From the NCBI GenBank assembly GCA_008508345.1, contig QNGE01002746.1, forward strand, positions 1 to 64,000: a stretch of 64,000 nt of DNA, in the 5' to 3' direction. The position numbers were made by a program, and so were the translations under genes. Positions 11,497-22,440 of the stretch are shown piece by piece (the first letter of the stretch is position 1; each line of letters opens with the position of its first letter). Source of the DNA: Paragonimus westermani. Taxonomy: Eukaryota; Platyhelminthes; Trematoda; Plagiorchiida; Troglotrematidae. The notes under the pieces were generated by a model, which worked only from the letters and a program-made list of their open reading frames with translations, had not been told where the DNA came from and did not search any database.

Positions 11497-13100
11497 AGCA
11501 GTAGGTGTGGGCCATTCCGTCGGAACGGTCGCTGCCGCTGTTCATACTGCCACCTTGAGTTCGGAAAACCAGCCGGTTTTCGGGGCCCGCTGTTGCTTTT
11601 GTCAAGGTTTGTTGCGTTATTTTGAGATTGCTGAGGTTTGCTTGATGTTGAAAGGTGGCCCTACGCTCTACTCTTTTCCCCAAATGAGATACATTACTCC
11701 TCCTTGTTCTTACACAACCTACTTTGACCGTTTCCCTTACCCCTATTTAGTCCGAGCCCTGTAAACTTCCAAATACCAAAATTAGATATTTTTCTTCCAT
11801 ATTTTTTCTTGAGTAACTTATGATTCCCGTCATTTCTCGATGCGTGAACAGTCGTTTTGCTCTGACCAAACCAATGACCCTTTGTTTGAGTGAGCACAAC
11901 CCGTTTTATCGTCCACCATTGTTGATCGGTGCCTGGTTGTTAATTTGTTGTGCGTGCACTTTCTTTCTTTGATTTCTGTGGATTTTCACATTCGAAGTGA
12001 GAGACAGGTTTCTTGTACATTGGTTCAATCAGTACCGTATTAAATCCAGTTATTACGAGCGCCTTCTCGTTAACCGTTTCGAGGATAGATTATCGTTGAA
12101 TATTGAGAGGCATTTACTGGATCAACAGATCACGCGTAACTCGGTGTGGACTTGAATCGTTAACGAACGATTCAATAAACACTGGGTCAATGCTCACCTT
12201 GTGAAATGAAAATTGATGTAACAGCCTAGCCGTTTTATCGAAGTTTTGAGACTTCGAGAACTAGCGCCTCAGAAGTACGCAACTTGAATCTCTCTTCTCA
12301 AAGTGGAATTTTTCTCTCATATAATATCTCTTTTGTTGCTTTATTCATATAGCTAACTCATTGTACAAATCACTATTCTGGTGATGTGTACCTGGTGGTA
12401 AAATGTGTATATTGATCACGCTCTCCTGTGTGCCTCTCACAGATGCGTCGAGAAATAAACCACTATTATCGTGAACCGCCAAGCTATCCTTGACCGAGTG
12501 ACCGTGAAGAGCCTGACACAACATTTCGTTAAACTTTCACTTGCTATCGCCTAGGTTTTTCAGACCAACCTATCCTTACTCCACAATTACAATTGCCTCG
12601 ATTCATTCACTAGGTCTCGTTTACGCATACCACTTGGGATACTTGGGAATGCTGACCGTGCCGCTTATCCCAATTCATCTCTTGCTTGTGTGCTCTTCCC
12701 TCCAACTGAACCTTCAAGCCGTCTCTCTTCATATCAACCTGAGGATGGTTCTTGCCCAGGAAGCGTTCAACGACATGCTCCTGTAAATGCCTCTTGTCTT
12801 GAGCGTTTACTCTCGCCTGCAATCGCCTGACTTTACTGTACCAAATTATGCATACCCAATCTCGCCCACTCCTTTCGTCATCGTACCCTTCCTTGGTGAT
12901 TTTACACAATCATGAGGAGAAGCTGCGGCGTTGAAGACAGGATGTGACAATTCACATGAAACTTGCGTCATCGGTCGAACCCAGTTGAACCTGGAGAATG
13001 CGCTTCGGACACGTTACGCAACAAAAGATCAAAGAATTCTCCGAGAAGGCGGTAGCAATTGGCAAATGGTAGCCACCTCTCTGTGTACTGAAAGACTTGC
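11497..13100. other. Non-coding; possible 3' LTR region of the BEL/Pao element
   Basis: No coding signal. AATAAA hexamers occur at 12174-12179 and 12454-12459, and either would suit an LTR polyadenylation signal. The 5' LTR is not in the window, so the LTR cannot be bounded. The placement is inference only. Confidence 0.3.
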
Positions 13101-13124
13101 TTATCAGTACCAGATTGCCCTGGT

Positions 13125-13430
13125 AGCTGATGTGCATGGATGTGTGCGGGTGGGTGTGTTTGTGCGTTTTGGAAGGATTTGGCGTTGAACCGGACGGCCT
13201 GGGGAAATACGGTTCGGGCGGGCGTCCGAAAGTTCAACGAACAATTATTGCGCGGTCGCGAGCGGAAGCGTGCGGTACGCAAGAAAACCATCGGTGCCAT
13301 AGGTCGCGGTGACGTGACTATATGGCGTTGCGATGTGTACGGCCACGAATGCGCCGGCTGTTCGAGTTCAGTAGGTCACCAACGTACTCATAGTACACCG
13401 TCGGCTAAGAGGCGACGAGTACGTTGGGCT
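13125..13430 (+). mobile_element. LINE 3'-end fragment with degenerate zinc finger
   Basis: The frame at 13140-13508 contains WKDLALNRTAWGNTVRAGV, a basic helix (FNEQLLRGRERKRAVRKK) and then WRCDVYGHECAG with GHQRTHS. Many non-LTR elements end in this arrangement: a basic helix after the RT/thumb, then a C2H2-like finger (C-x-x-C ... H-x-x-T-H). Here the second Cys is Tyr (DVYG), so the finger is probably broken. No RT lies immediately upstream. The last hydrophobic stretch of the frame is probably fortuitous. Confidence 0.6.
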
Positions 13431-13799
13431 CAGGTTGGTCATATCAGTGTATTCATTATACTTCTGTTAATGACCGCGTCGTCCAACCTCCTGGTCGCTA
13501 ACAATTAATCCGCTTCTCTTTTCAGAAACCTGAGTGTCTGCGGTCTTCTACCCATTCTTTTCTCCGGCTTTGTTGGTGCATTGTATGATGAATGGTCTGC
13601 CAGGCTTTTCATAGTCCAATGAGAACTTCGCTTTTCATCCTTTCTCTTCTGTGGGATGCACTAACCTGCACTCCTATACTGCAACGCTTCTTGTATTACA
13701 CTTCAAAAATCTTTCTTCTCAGTGTAGATCCCATCATTGCAGCCTCTCTCTGTTTAGTTTCCGAGAGATAAGAGTTCCCTTTCCTTATTAGCCAATCAA

Positions 13800-14006
13800 G
13801 TGGCTGATCAGCATTGGCCGGCTGGACAGAGAGGCCCCACTGGCACACCTCCCGGTCTTATTCCTTCGGGTTTACACTGGATACGTGGTGCGTTGGTGGA
13901 ACTGCAATTGGTGCGGCGCAAACCAATTGCAGTGATGGTTAAGCGCAGGCGTCCTTTGGCTTCGGTCACTGTGACAGGCAAATCCGAATCGGATGCCGCC
14001 AACCGT
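13800..14006 (+). repeat. Left part of dispersed foldback repeat, with internal hairpin
   Basis: This GC-richer unit holds the 40-mer also found at position 1. Its core contains a perfect 11-bp hairpin: ctgcaattggt at 13902-13912 pairs with accaattgcag at 13922-13932 across a 9-base loop. The 40-mer itself contains near-palindromes (gtcac-t-gtgac and atccgaatcggat). Confidence 0.7.
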
Positions 14007-14256
14007 GATTGCATATATGTATAATATATATATGCATCTATATATCCATATATGTTTCTATGCACATACGTATATATATAATAATTTACATACAGATGTT
14101 CACATTTACATATATAAAGTTGTACGGTTGGCAGCATCCGATTCGGATTAGCCTGTCACAGTGACCGAAGCCAACGGATGCCTGTGCCCAGCCATCACTG
14201 CGATTTGCTTGTGCTGCACCAATTGCAGTTTCACCCAAAAACCACATATCCAGTGT
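13874..14256. repeat. Foldback inverted repeat with AT-rich loop
   Basis: The left arm (13874-14006) and the right arm (14124-14256) are inverted copies, roughly 85% identical by eye. They enclose 117 bases of TATA/TGTA alternation. The outer ends read acactggata and the reverse complement of tatccagtgt. No protein is encoded. A foldback or MITE-like element, or two insertions of a short element in opposite orientation beside a microsatellite, are the main readings. Confidence 0.8.
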
Positions 14257-14264
14257 GTAGTTTT

Positions 14265-14450
14265 ATACATATGTGCACATACATATGTACATATGAATAT
14301 ATATGATTGTATATATGTATATAAATAGATCCACACACATAATCATATATATATATTGGTATGCACACTAATATAGATGTATATACATATATGTGTATAC
14401 CCTTATATATGTGCATGTGAGTGTATTTGTATAAATATATCTATATGTGC
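14265..14450. repeat. AT-rich microsatellite
   Basis: Alternating TATA/CATA/TGTA tract abutting the foldback repeat. The 60-odd-codon open frames within it, rich in Tyr and Ile, are translation artefacts of the repeat. Confidence 0.85.
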
Positions 14451-16430
14451 TTTTCTCCACCCCATCTAGGATAGCCAGTTGCCCAATGAGAAAATTTCGC
14501 TTCAGGGTCATTCGGTGTATTATTACTCAATCTTAGCAGCACGACAAATGTACATACAGGACAGCGATCGCAGGCAGTCACGACGTAATCCAGAACCAGA
14601 GAAAAGACGTAAGGAGCAATCACAACCAGTGTGACGGGGAAGAGGAGGTGATCCGAACAACGCCAATGACAACACGAAAATCGAAGTTCAATAACAACGG
14701 ATTTTTATCGTTCCAAACAAGTAAGTCCAGAGGGAATGAATGTCACATTCTGCGGATGTTATTGTCGTGTGGAACACGCCGAGTAATACGTAGGTGGGCG
14801 ACCTGAAATAGATAACAAGGGAAAGGACATCAACGGAAAGCTTAAATCGCATGCGCAACCGTTTCTATATTGTTACACAACACCAGTTAGTTTTTGGCGG
14901 GTGCGAAAGGAAATGCGCTCCCTCGGGTGACCTTACATTATTTAAAGAATCGCCCCACAGATAAACTTGTAGAAGGAAAATTAATGTAACGTCACATTTT
15001 TTGGACTGATTCTGCGAAGCAGGAGAACTGACCGTTTTCCTGCTACACTAAAATTTCATTTTTTCCAACGCACCGTTGTTAAGTAACAGGTCTCACAGTC
15101 GTGCTAGTGTACAGTTATCCACTGTTCCGTATCGCCTGCAATTATCTACAATGATCTCGCACAACCTAGTGTGATTCACACATGTGCATTTAGAAACGCA
15201 TATCATTACCATCGTCCGCTTGTTCGGTGGGCAATTATCGTGTGTCTGGTTTCTTAATCCGGAAAGAATGCAATATGCTTGGTGCAAAGGATACCTCCTT
15301 GATGTTTCCAATGTCAACACAAACAATTTGTTAATCAGCCACCCGGGATTGTCCCTCCAACCCAACCTCAAACCCGGAAAAATCTGACAGAAATAATTAT
15401 GAAGAACCCGAGGGAATAATTCTGTCAAAGAAAACTTAAGCCGTCACTGTGGAAACGATCAAAATGTTTGTGGAATTATATTATCAATAAAGCATTCAGT
15501 CGCAAAAAGGTTGAAACACAAGCTTCACATAGAGACCAACGGTACCTGCTGACTAATCGCCTTCCAGGTAACAGAGGACTCCCCGCGCAGCTGATCGAGA
15601 TCTTTCCACTGTCAGATGAAGAGATTTTACTTGTGTCCCATTATGATTGTCCCTTACAGTAGATTGATGTGTAACATCATGAAGACCTCATCACACAAAT
15701 GGTTCCACACCGTGGCGGTCACTGCGCAGTGCGAATTTATCAAGGGCGATAATAAAGCGGTTGTCTTCTCACGAAGATTGGCAAAGACTGGACACTTGCG
15801 TTTTTGGGTGGTCATGATTCCATATGACGGCCGACAGCTTGATCAAGAATGGAAAGTGACTCGTGTGAGATCAATAGAAGCTCCGCGACGCAGCATCGTT
15901 CTGGTCAGACTCCCCCTTTGCCGGATCAGTTGATTACTTCTGTGGGCTGTCTGATAGACAGAGCAACAATCAAGCAGCCTCTTGGACACGGTGGCCATTG
16001 TCTGCTTCTCTCTGATCTTATCTGTTAGTGGTTGCAGCAACCAGCAAAAAGACCACAGTACGAAATTTCAATCACGCTAATTCTAGAGACCCGAGAAGCT
16101 ACCAAGAAGCAATCTTCCTGAATATGGTCCTGTAGAGCAAAATTTTTGTCTGTCAAAGCGCAGTTCAGAAAATGTAGGATTTACTCCTACCGCGCAAATC
16201 GTGCGCGTTCTCTCAAAACTTACCTCTTTGCACAGTCTACGTCGTCGTCTTGGTGACAGTTCCCAGTTACCCTCTGAGCGCATGACTACGAGAAGCCCGA
16301 AGAACCTTAATGCCTTTCACACAGTTCGAACGCAGGTAAGCGCGGGAAAACGCCATAACACTAGATTTGTACGAGAAAAGGTCCTCCACAAGGTTTCCGC
16401 GGAAAACTCTCTTATCTAACTAAGGAAGAG
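14451..16430. other. No recognisable gene
   Basis: Open frames up to 111 codons occur on both strands (15093-15428 minus, 15616-15933 plus). None has a recognisable domain and no splice borders link them convincingly. Treated as intergenic or ancient repeat. Confidence 0.45.
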
Positions 16431-18000
16431 TAAACCTTCAGATCTTTCTTGGAGACCGCCCACCTGGAGAGAACTGCCCAGAATCCTAGCTGTGACATTC
16501 CACAAAGCTGTACCGTTAAACTGACGCCTTAATCTACTATTGCACAACTTCCGATAATCACTTCTTGGCGATGTTTTTTTCGCATTGAATGTTGAAGACC
16601 TCTTGCGTGAGGCTGATTCATTTTGCAAGATGGGTGCTGACAATATTTATCTGGAGATCATTAGAGGAGCATCTGCCAGCCTGATAAACCCTCTATAAGC
16701 TGCTAAAGCATACACTCCGGGTTGGCATTCTCCCTAGTGCATGGGAAGAGGCCACGGTCTTACCTGTTAGCTACCGATCAATCAGCCTCATTGACAGTCC
16801 GCGTAGGATAATGGAGCGTTTATTAAAATCTGGCATCCTCAGCTACTTCTTATCAAATGATCTGTTCTTCGTTATCCAACGTGGCTTCGTTCCAAACCGG
16901 TCACGCGCAACAAATGTGCCTATTTTCATGGATAGTCTGGCGGAGGCCAAAGACAGTGGCCTCATCTCAGGTTCGATCCTTGATTTCGTCAGGGCCTTTG
17001 ATCACGTCCTACATGGCCACCTGAAACACACACTAGAAGCATATGGTATACAGGGACTGGCCCTTTGCTGGATTGCCTCTTATCTGGATGATAGAACTTC
17101 CAGGGTTAAAACCGGTTCAGACTTTTCGTCTCCTTCTGTCGTTTTTGTGGATGCTCCTCTAGTTTGAGCGCTGAGGACCCTGTTGTCTCCTATTTGAATT
17201 CATGGCCTTCCAACCAATATTTTCAACAACGTCCTTCTTAAGTTCGGTGACCTAACAATCTGGAATACCACTGATCCCAGTGTACAGCAGATTGATCTTT
17301 ACATGATTAAGCGCTTATCGGGCGATTGGATCTTCTCACCAAAGGTAGCAAGCGCGCACACATGTGGCTGGGTATGGACTGTGGCAGTGCCATCGTGAAT
17401 CGTAGTGTAATCAGCACAAAAGACACCACGAAACTTGATTAGAATAAAGACCTAGGTATTTGGATGACGTCTAACTTACAATTAGTATACAACCACGAGA
17501 AGGCGGTAAAAGGGAATTGGTCGCTCATGAGGTGATTGTGCGCACTTACCCACGCACAGACAATAAACACCTTCAAACGCTTTACGGGGTTTATATACGA
17601 TCGCCCCTCGAGTATGCTAACAAGTCGTGCATACCGGCCCGAAGAGAGACATGTTCGCTGTTGAGTGTCTCCAGTGTGGGGCCTCCAAACTCGTCACGAG
17701 CCTGAGCAGATTCATGTACTAGCCTCTGATCAAAACTCTTGATCTGTGCGTACCTGGGGTTCAATGACTCCGCGGCGGATCAATTCTCACACACAGTTTT
17801 CAGGATAAGCTTAGTAGAGCATTTCCTTATCGTGGCGATTGATGACAGCTGACAAGTACACAGCAGGAAGCCTTCCTTAAGTACCACTTATCCTCTTACA
17901 AAATAATCAGCTAGCGCGACGGTCTTCTTTCTGAGATTGTCAGTTGCACTTCCACAAACTGTTTTGCAACATGGCTAGGCTCTTATTTACGTAAAGCAGA
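16430..18000 (+). mobile_element. CR1-like LINE, linker and reverse transcriptase (decayed)
   Basis: The linker is visible at about 16560-16690 (DNHFLAMFF and VEDLLREADSF, as in N-x-F-F-x-x-V-F). RT begins with WEEATVLPV and SYRSISLIDSPRRIMERLL (about 16740-16830). An open frame at 16811-17167 holds FVIQRGFVPNRSRATN and motif A as LDFVRAFDHVLHGH (Asp at 16982), then LEAYGIQG and WIASYLDDRTSRVKTG. Motif B and the Y/F-A-D-D motif are not recognisable after the stop at 17165. The thumb reappears at 17560-17720 as LYGVYIRSPLEYANK. Homology fades near 18000. Several frameshifts make it a dead copy of a different age from the 3.5-5.4 kb LINE. Confidence 0.75.
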
Positions 18001-18655
18001 ATAGTGATCTTGCTGTCCTTCGTATTCACCAAGGTCTGCAGGAGCGACGCCACACCCTCTTTTGAAAGTTCGGTTTTCGGGTCAGCAGCCGCCTGCTTGA
18101 CACAGACCAAGAAAGACCGATGGGATTCGAGTACCTTTGATCTCTGTCTGGAGCTAGTGTATTAACCGGTAATCGGGGATTTGCTTCAGGTACATACTTA
18201 TGTTGATGCTGCTTTCCTGCGTTGTATTGTAGTCCTCAACAGACACCTCACATTGAATTCAAGTGGTCGATCTCCTTGGACTTTTCGGCATGGAAGTCTG
18301 AACGCTTTGGCTGATGAACATTATTTTTCATGTGCGTTGAACTGAGTGGAACTTACCCTAACCTTGACCTTGAGCCTCGGGTCACTGTAAAAATGTACCA
18401 ATCCTAGTTCTGTGGCGCAGTCTGAGCCCCTCCGGTTGTTTTGCTTACCGCTCATGGCCGTCATACACAGTTTCTTTGCTTAAGCAGTTCGGCGTGTTCT
18501 AACCGGGTAAGCTACGTTGAGGAAACTAATAATTAGCATGTTGGCTCTTTGTAGCCTATTTGCTTTTCATTTCGTCATGTATTCTATAGGTCGGTTACGT
18601 TTACCGAGTTTGATAGTTTAACATAAAGTTAACATTTTCTCACCCCGCTTACCAG

Positions 18656-18748
18656 GTGCACCCGATTTCTTCACTGCCGAACATTGATCGCGACTCCCTT
18701 ATGAAGATGTCTAAGGTGGTGTCGGAATTGAAGATTTTCCAGACAAAG
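18656..18748 (+). CDS. Candidate internal exon, unknown product
   Basis: A 93-base block with strong borders: a pyrimidine-rich acceptor (ttttctcaccccgcttaccag) and an AAG|gtaagc donor. Frame 1 is open for 31 codons and begins VHPISSLPNIDRDSLMKMSK, continuing to KIFQTK. It is helical and charged and does not look like a transposon. Phase is 0 at both ends. I do not recognise the protein. It lies 650 bases after a LINE relic, so chance remains possible. Confidence 0.4.
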
Positions 18749-18998
18749 GTAAGCTTCTATACTGTGCTTGTTGTGCATCTCATAGTTTGGGAATTATGAC
18801 AAGCAGCCTGAATTTGAACAAAGTGTTGAACAACGAATATTGCAGGTAGGTGTCCGATTGTAAAGCTTCCTATAGATGTTACGGTTTCATTTAAAAAATG
18901 TCGCATGGGCGAAACTTGATAGTCTACACTCGTCTGGTGGTCGATATAATCTAATTAGAATTTCGGTCAGTGTAAAACCGAATATGGGTTTGCTTCAG

Positions 18999-19067
18999 TT
19001 CAAATCAAATTGCCGGCTGGAATTGCCGCAAGATGATAAACAAACAACATCCATAAGTGACTGGCAG
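18999..19067 (+). CDS. Weak candidate exon downstream of 18656-18748
   Basis: 69 bases between a gggtttgcttcag acceptor and a CAG|gtaacc donor, open in phase 0 and ending TTSISDWQ. It is phase-compatible with the previous candidate exon, which is the only reason to link them. The sequence is too short to assign. Confidence 0.22.
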
Positions 19068-20560
19068 GTAACCGACAGTGATGCGAACTGAAGATCAACT
19101 CATTCGTATCATTCACAATCAGACAACGCGTAAAATAGTCCTATCAGAAACCTTATTACAAACACGGCCTTCATGGTTAACCATTTATTCAACGTGCCTA
19201 CCTTCTATCAGTTTAATAGTTCCAGAGACGCGTTGCAGACCCCACAACAGATGAGCATATACAACTGTACAAGAGGCGTGGGTTCTTTTTGTTTTAAGAA
19301 GTCCGGTTTAACAAAATTTTGGTAAATTTTGTTGCCGGTGGATGACGGTGCCTTTTGGACCTTGGTTAAAAAGCCAATACCACATTACGGAATCAAACTT
19401 CGATGCATTGCTTGCATGCTTACCCAAGACTGGTTTGTTTGTCACGTACACTGGTTATGTACGTCGGAGATATAGCATCCCTGTTCCAGACGTTTCATTT
19501 GGGCTGAGTGAGACTGAGTGTACACTGGTTTGCGTGAGCTCGACGGTCGGAGTTGTAAGTCAAGTCAATCCACGTTAACGAAATGCTTTATGCACCCCAG
19601 GAGCTGACTTTTCACTCTTTTAAGTACACACATCTTCAGCATTAACATTAAATGTGACTTGCTTACAAAGTTATCAGTACAACCTTATGATTCGAAGGCC
19701 CGTCTAGGGAACCGGCCTCAGTCATTGGCATTTGTGTAAAATACCTACTGTTTTAGTTTTGAAATTAGCTCAACGATGAGAAGGTTGACTTTGTTTAAAA
19801 ATTGGGCTAAGTAAAAGAGTGAAATATTACTACGACCGGGTAAGTGCGAACATATGTTTGTACAATGGCCTAGTGAAAGATGTGGAATCATACTTAGGAA
19901 GATCCGACTCCAAATTATGGGTTGTGTTCAATAGGATTTTTACTGAAAATTGTCCGAACTTTCTGAATTGATGGGAAACAAAATCTACCAATTGTTTACG
20001 GGGAATACCAACGTGCGGATGCTTCAGCGGTCTGACAGAAAACACGGCAGCAAACAAGGGAAAGCAGCAGTTGGAGAGTACCTCTACTGGAGGAACACAG
20101 GCCTTAACAGAACGACTAACCACATAGTGGGAAGGAAAGAATTTGAGTGCCGGACATAAAATGAACGCCTCCTGACTTCGATGAGAAAATCAACATGAGA
20201 TGGCCATGTCAGATTTTTGTGCACAGTAATCTTCAGATGTTCAACACAAAGCGATCAATTTGAAGGTTCATTGTTTATATGAGGGGAAAATATGTATTAA
20301 AACTATTTTTCATTCTTCTCGAGCGAAACTGATGCCAGTACCCCGTAACCTCATATGCTTACGTCTATTGCGTCCAACCAAAGTAAAAGTGACATGAGCA
20401 TTAGCAGAGGGTGTATACACTCGTACACCGTCTACTCACAATTCATTGAGATTCTCGCGTTTAATACCATTTTCCTCAGGTGGGGTTGTCGGTTCTTCTT
20501 CGAGGCAAGCATAGTGCTGACCACTAATAACATTCCATCATAAAAGCGGCGTGTTAATTG
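19068..20560. other. No recognisable gene
   Basis: Scattered frames under 100 codons (19342-19578 plus, 19830-20123 minus) without motifs or paired splice sites. Nothing else seen. Confidence 0.45.
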
Positions 20561-22440
20561 CTTCCTTGTTGCGTTTCCGATGACCTGGCTGACTGTCTCC
20601 AAGTTTAACGCGAGTGCTGTTTGAGGTCAAGTACTCCCAGGTGACGGCTCACCAAATACTCTTTAAAGATGAAAGCAGGAGGCAAACATGAGGGAAGAAC
20701 AGGCGGTGTTTCATCTTGGACGAGGATGTGTTGATCAAATTTGTACCCTTCGCCAAGTTCTGGAGCAGCGTCATATACACCGCCCGCCAACAGTTGCTAA
20801 AGTTCCCGATCATACGGGTACGTTTTATTCAGTGGGTCAATCACTTTAAGAATGACTGAAACGTAGACGGCTACCGGTGAAGTATGTGAACGTATTTTCG
20901 ACGCTTAATCCCTATGCTTCACCTCAGGTTAGGGTTTACACTGAATTACCCAACGACTTCGGCCCCATGAGCGGTATGCATCAAGACTGTCCACTTTCAC
21001 CACTTATTTAATTTGTCGGTGCCATCTCACGTTGTATCTACGAATTCACATGTAACTGCAAAGAAAGTTACATAGGCAGGACCGGGAGGTTTTTGATATT
21101 CCGAATGAAGGAACATTTGCTTAAACGGGTGCAGAACTCCGTACTGCCGAAGAACAGCAATGTCGTTAAAGCACGCAAGCAATTAGTGTCCGCAGTCGCA
21201 AGACACGTCCTGACCACTGGTCGCACCATCGACCTGGCTTGTGTATTCGGAATCGTATTGTTTTGTCCTAGTCCAAGGTTCTTGCGGTTTGCTGAGGCTG
21301 TCGCAGTCAATCGACTGAAGCCGTCCCTGTGTATTCAGAAACAATTGTTCGTGAGCTGGACGCTGCCCTGGAATTAGTGACCTTTCCTGACCCACCGATC
21401 TACTATTTATCCTACCCATCCCCTAACTGTTCCATGTACAAAAGCTGTTTCATGTTATCGTGAATTTGGTACTGAAGAATCACTACGAAATGCTCGCATC
21501 TGCCAGTTTTCATGTTCTAACGGTTTTGTTCAAACTTCCGAAGGGAGTGAACTGTTTCAAATGTATCAGTCGGAATACTGGAAGTCTGTCTGCCACACTC
21601 ACAAGATGCCGACGTGGACCTTCTATCTGCTGGAAGACTGATTTTGAATATATATTGACTACAAGTTGCTGTTTTACAACTTTCAGGCAATACAAACAAT
21701 GTTGGGCGCCATTTCTCACTCCACTAAGCACTTTGGAATGCGCTTCACAGCCTCTAAGTGCAAAGTGCTTGTGTGGGGTTGCTGCAGTTACGCAAATTGG
21801 GTGTTGGATGATAAAGTCGTGGAAGTGGTTGACCAGCTTGTGTACTCGAGAAGTTGCATCATCGGCAGCGACGGAGGGGTGGGAAATGGAATAGAAGCGC
21901 GCATGTGCAAAGCTAGGGTGGTGTTCGCTAATCTGGGTCTCCTCTGGCGACAGAGGCATCCCTCTGATGCTTGTAGGCCGCGCATGTAGGGCAACATTGA
22001 GGGCTGTTCTACTTTACGGTAGTGAATCTTGGTCGTTCAGGGTGAAAGACAAACTCTCTTGCATTTTACCACCGATGTGGCACAAATGAACAACTAACGA
22101 TGGGATTACGATGCGGGTGTTTGACACTGATTGTCAATCGACTTCTACGCATTTCTCACATTTGCACAGGCTTAGGTAGCTAGACCGTTTACTGTTGGTG
22201 CCAGCTAGTCGTCTGGTACATCAAACACTTCGTCGACATTGCGACCGACTGACGTGAGGTGCGAAGTGGGCAGATGGTTACCTGGCGTGAAGAACTGAAT
22301 TAGTTCACCGAGGGGATGGTCACTTGAGGTTGGGTTTGTCTCCCAGGATGGGGCCGACGCGACTCCCATAGTCTGTGGCTGGAGACGTTAGGTAAGATGG
22401 CGGCTAGTTGGGTTTAGTGATGTGAATGTTGTCGTCGTTT
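20560..22440 (+). mobile_element. RTE-like LINE reverse transcriptase, interrupted
   Basis: RT blocks appear in order across frames. First REEQAVFHLGRGCVDQIC and TLRQVLEQRH (about 20685-20770), then PVKYVNVF and RVYTELP (about 20870-20950), then MSGMHQDCPLSPL (about 20970-21010; family S-G-V-R-Q-G-C-P-L-S-P). After the inserted Penelope fragment the RT resumes with DVDLLSAGRL (about 21610), FGMRFTASKCKVLVWG (about 21735) and VEVVDQLVYSRSCI (about 21820). The C-terminal region reads LRAVLLYGSESWSFRV (about 21990). The end, near 22260-22400, shows GGQMVTW-like and LPGWG-like blocks. The catalytic Y-A-D-D site near 21645 is lost. This family is the commonest repeat in the window. Confidence 0.78.
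21012..21430 (+). mobile_element. Penelope-like element GIY-YIG endonuclease fragment nested in the RTE LINE
   Basis: Immediately after the RTE block DCPLSPL the translation switches to CIYEFTCNCKESYIGRTGR (about 21030-21090). This is the GIY-YIG nuclease signature of Penelope-like elements (I-Y-x-F ... Y-I-G-x-T-G-R). It continues to HVLTTGRTIDLACVFGI, then AEAVAVNRLKPSLC, and ends at 21377. The zinc-coordinating Cys residues preceding Y-I-G in the family are present. No Penelope RT is adjacent, so it is 5' truncated. RTE sequence resumes after about 21430. Confidence 0.75.

Noticed and set aside
14231..14416. Tyr/Ile-rich short frames
   Set aside because: Translations of the AT microsatellite.
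21510..21959. 149-codon minus-strand frame
   Set aside because: Antisense to the RTE reverse transcriptase, whose motifs read on the plus strand.
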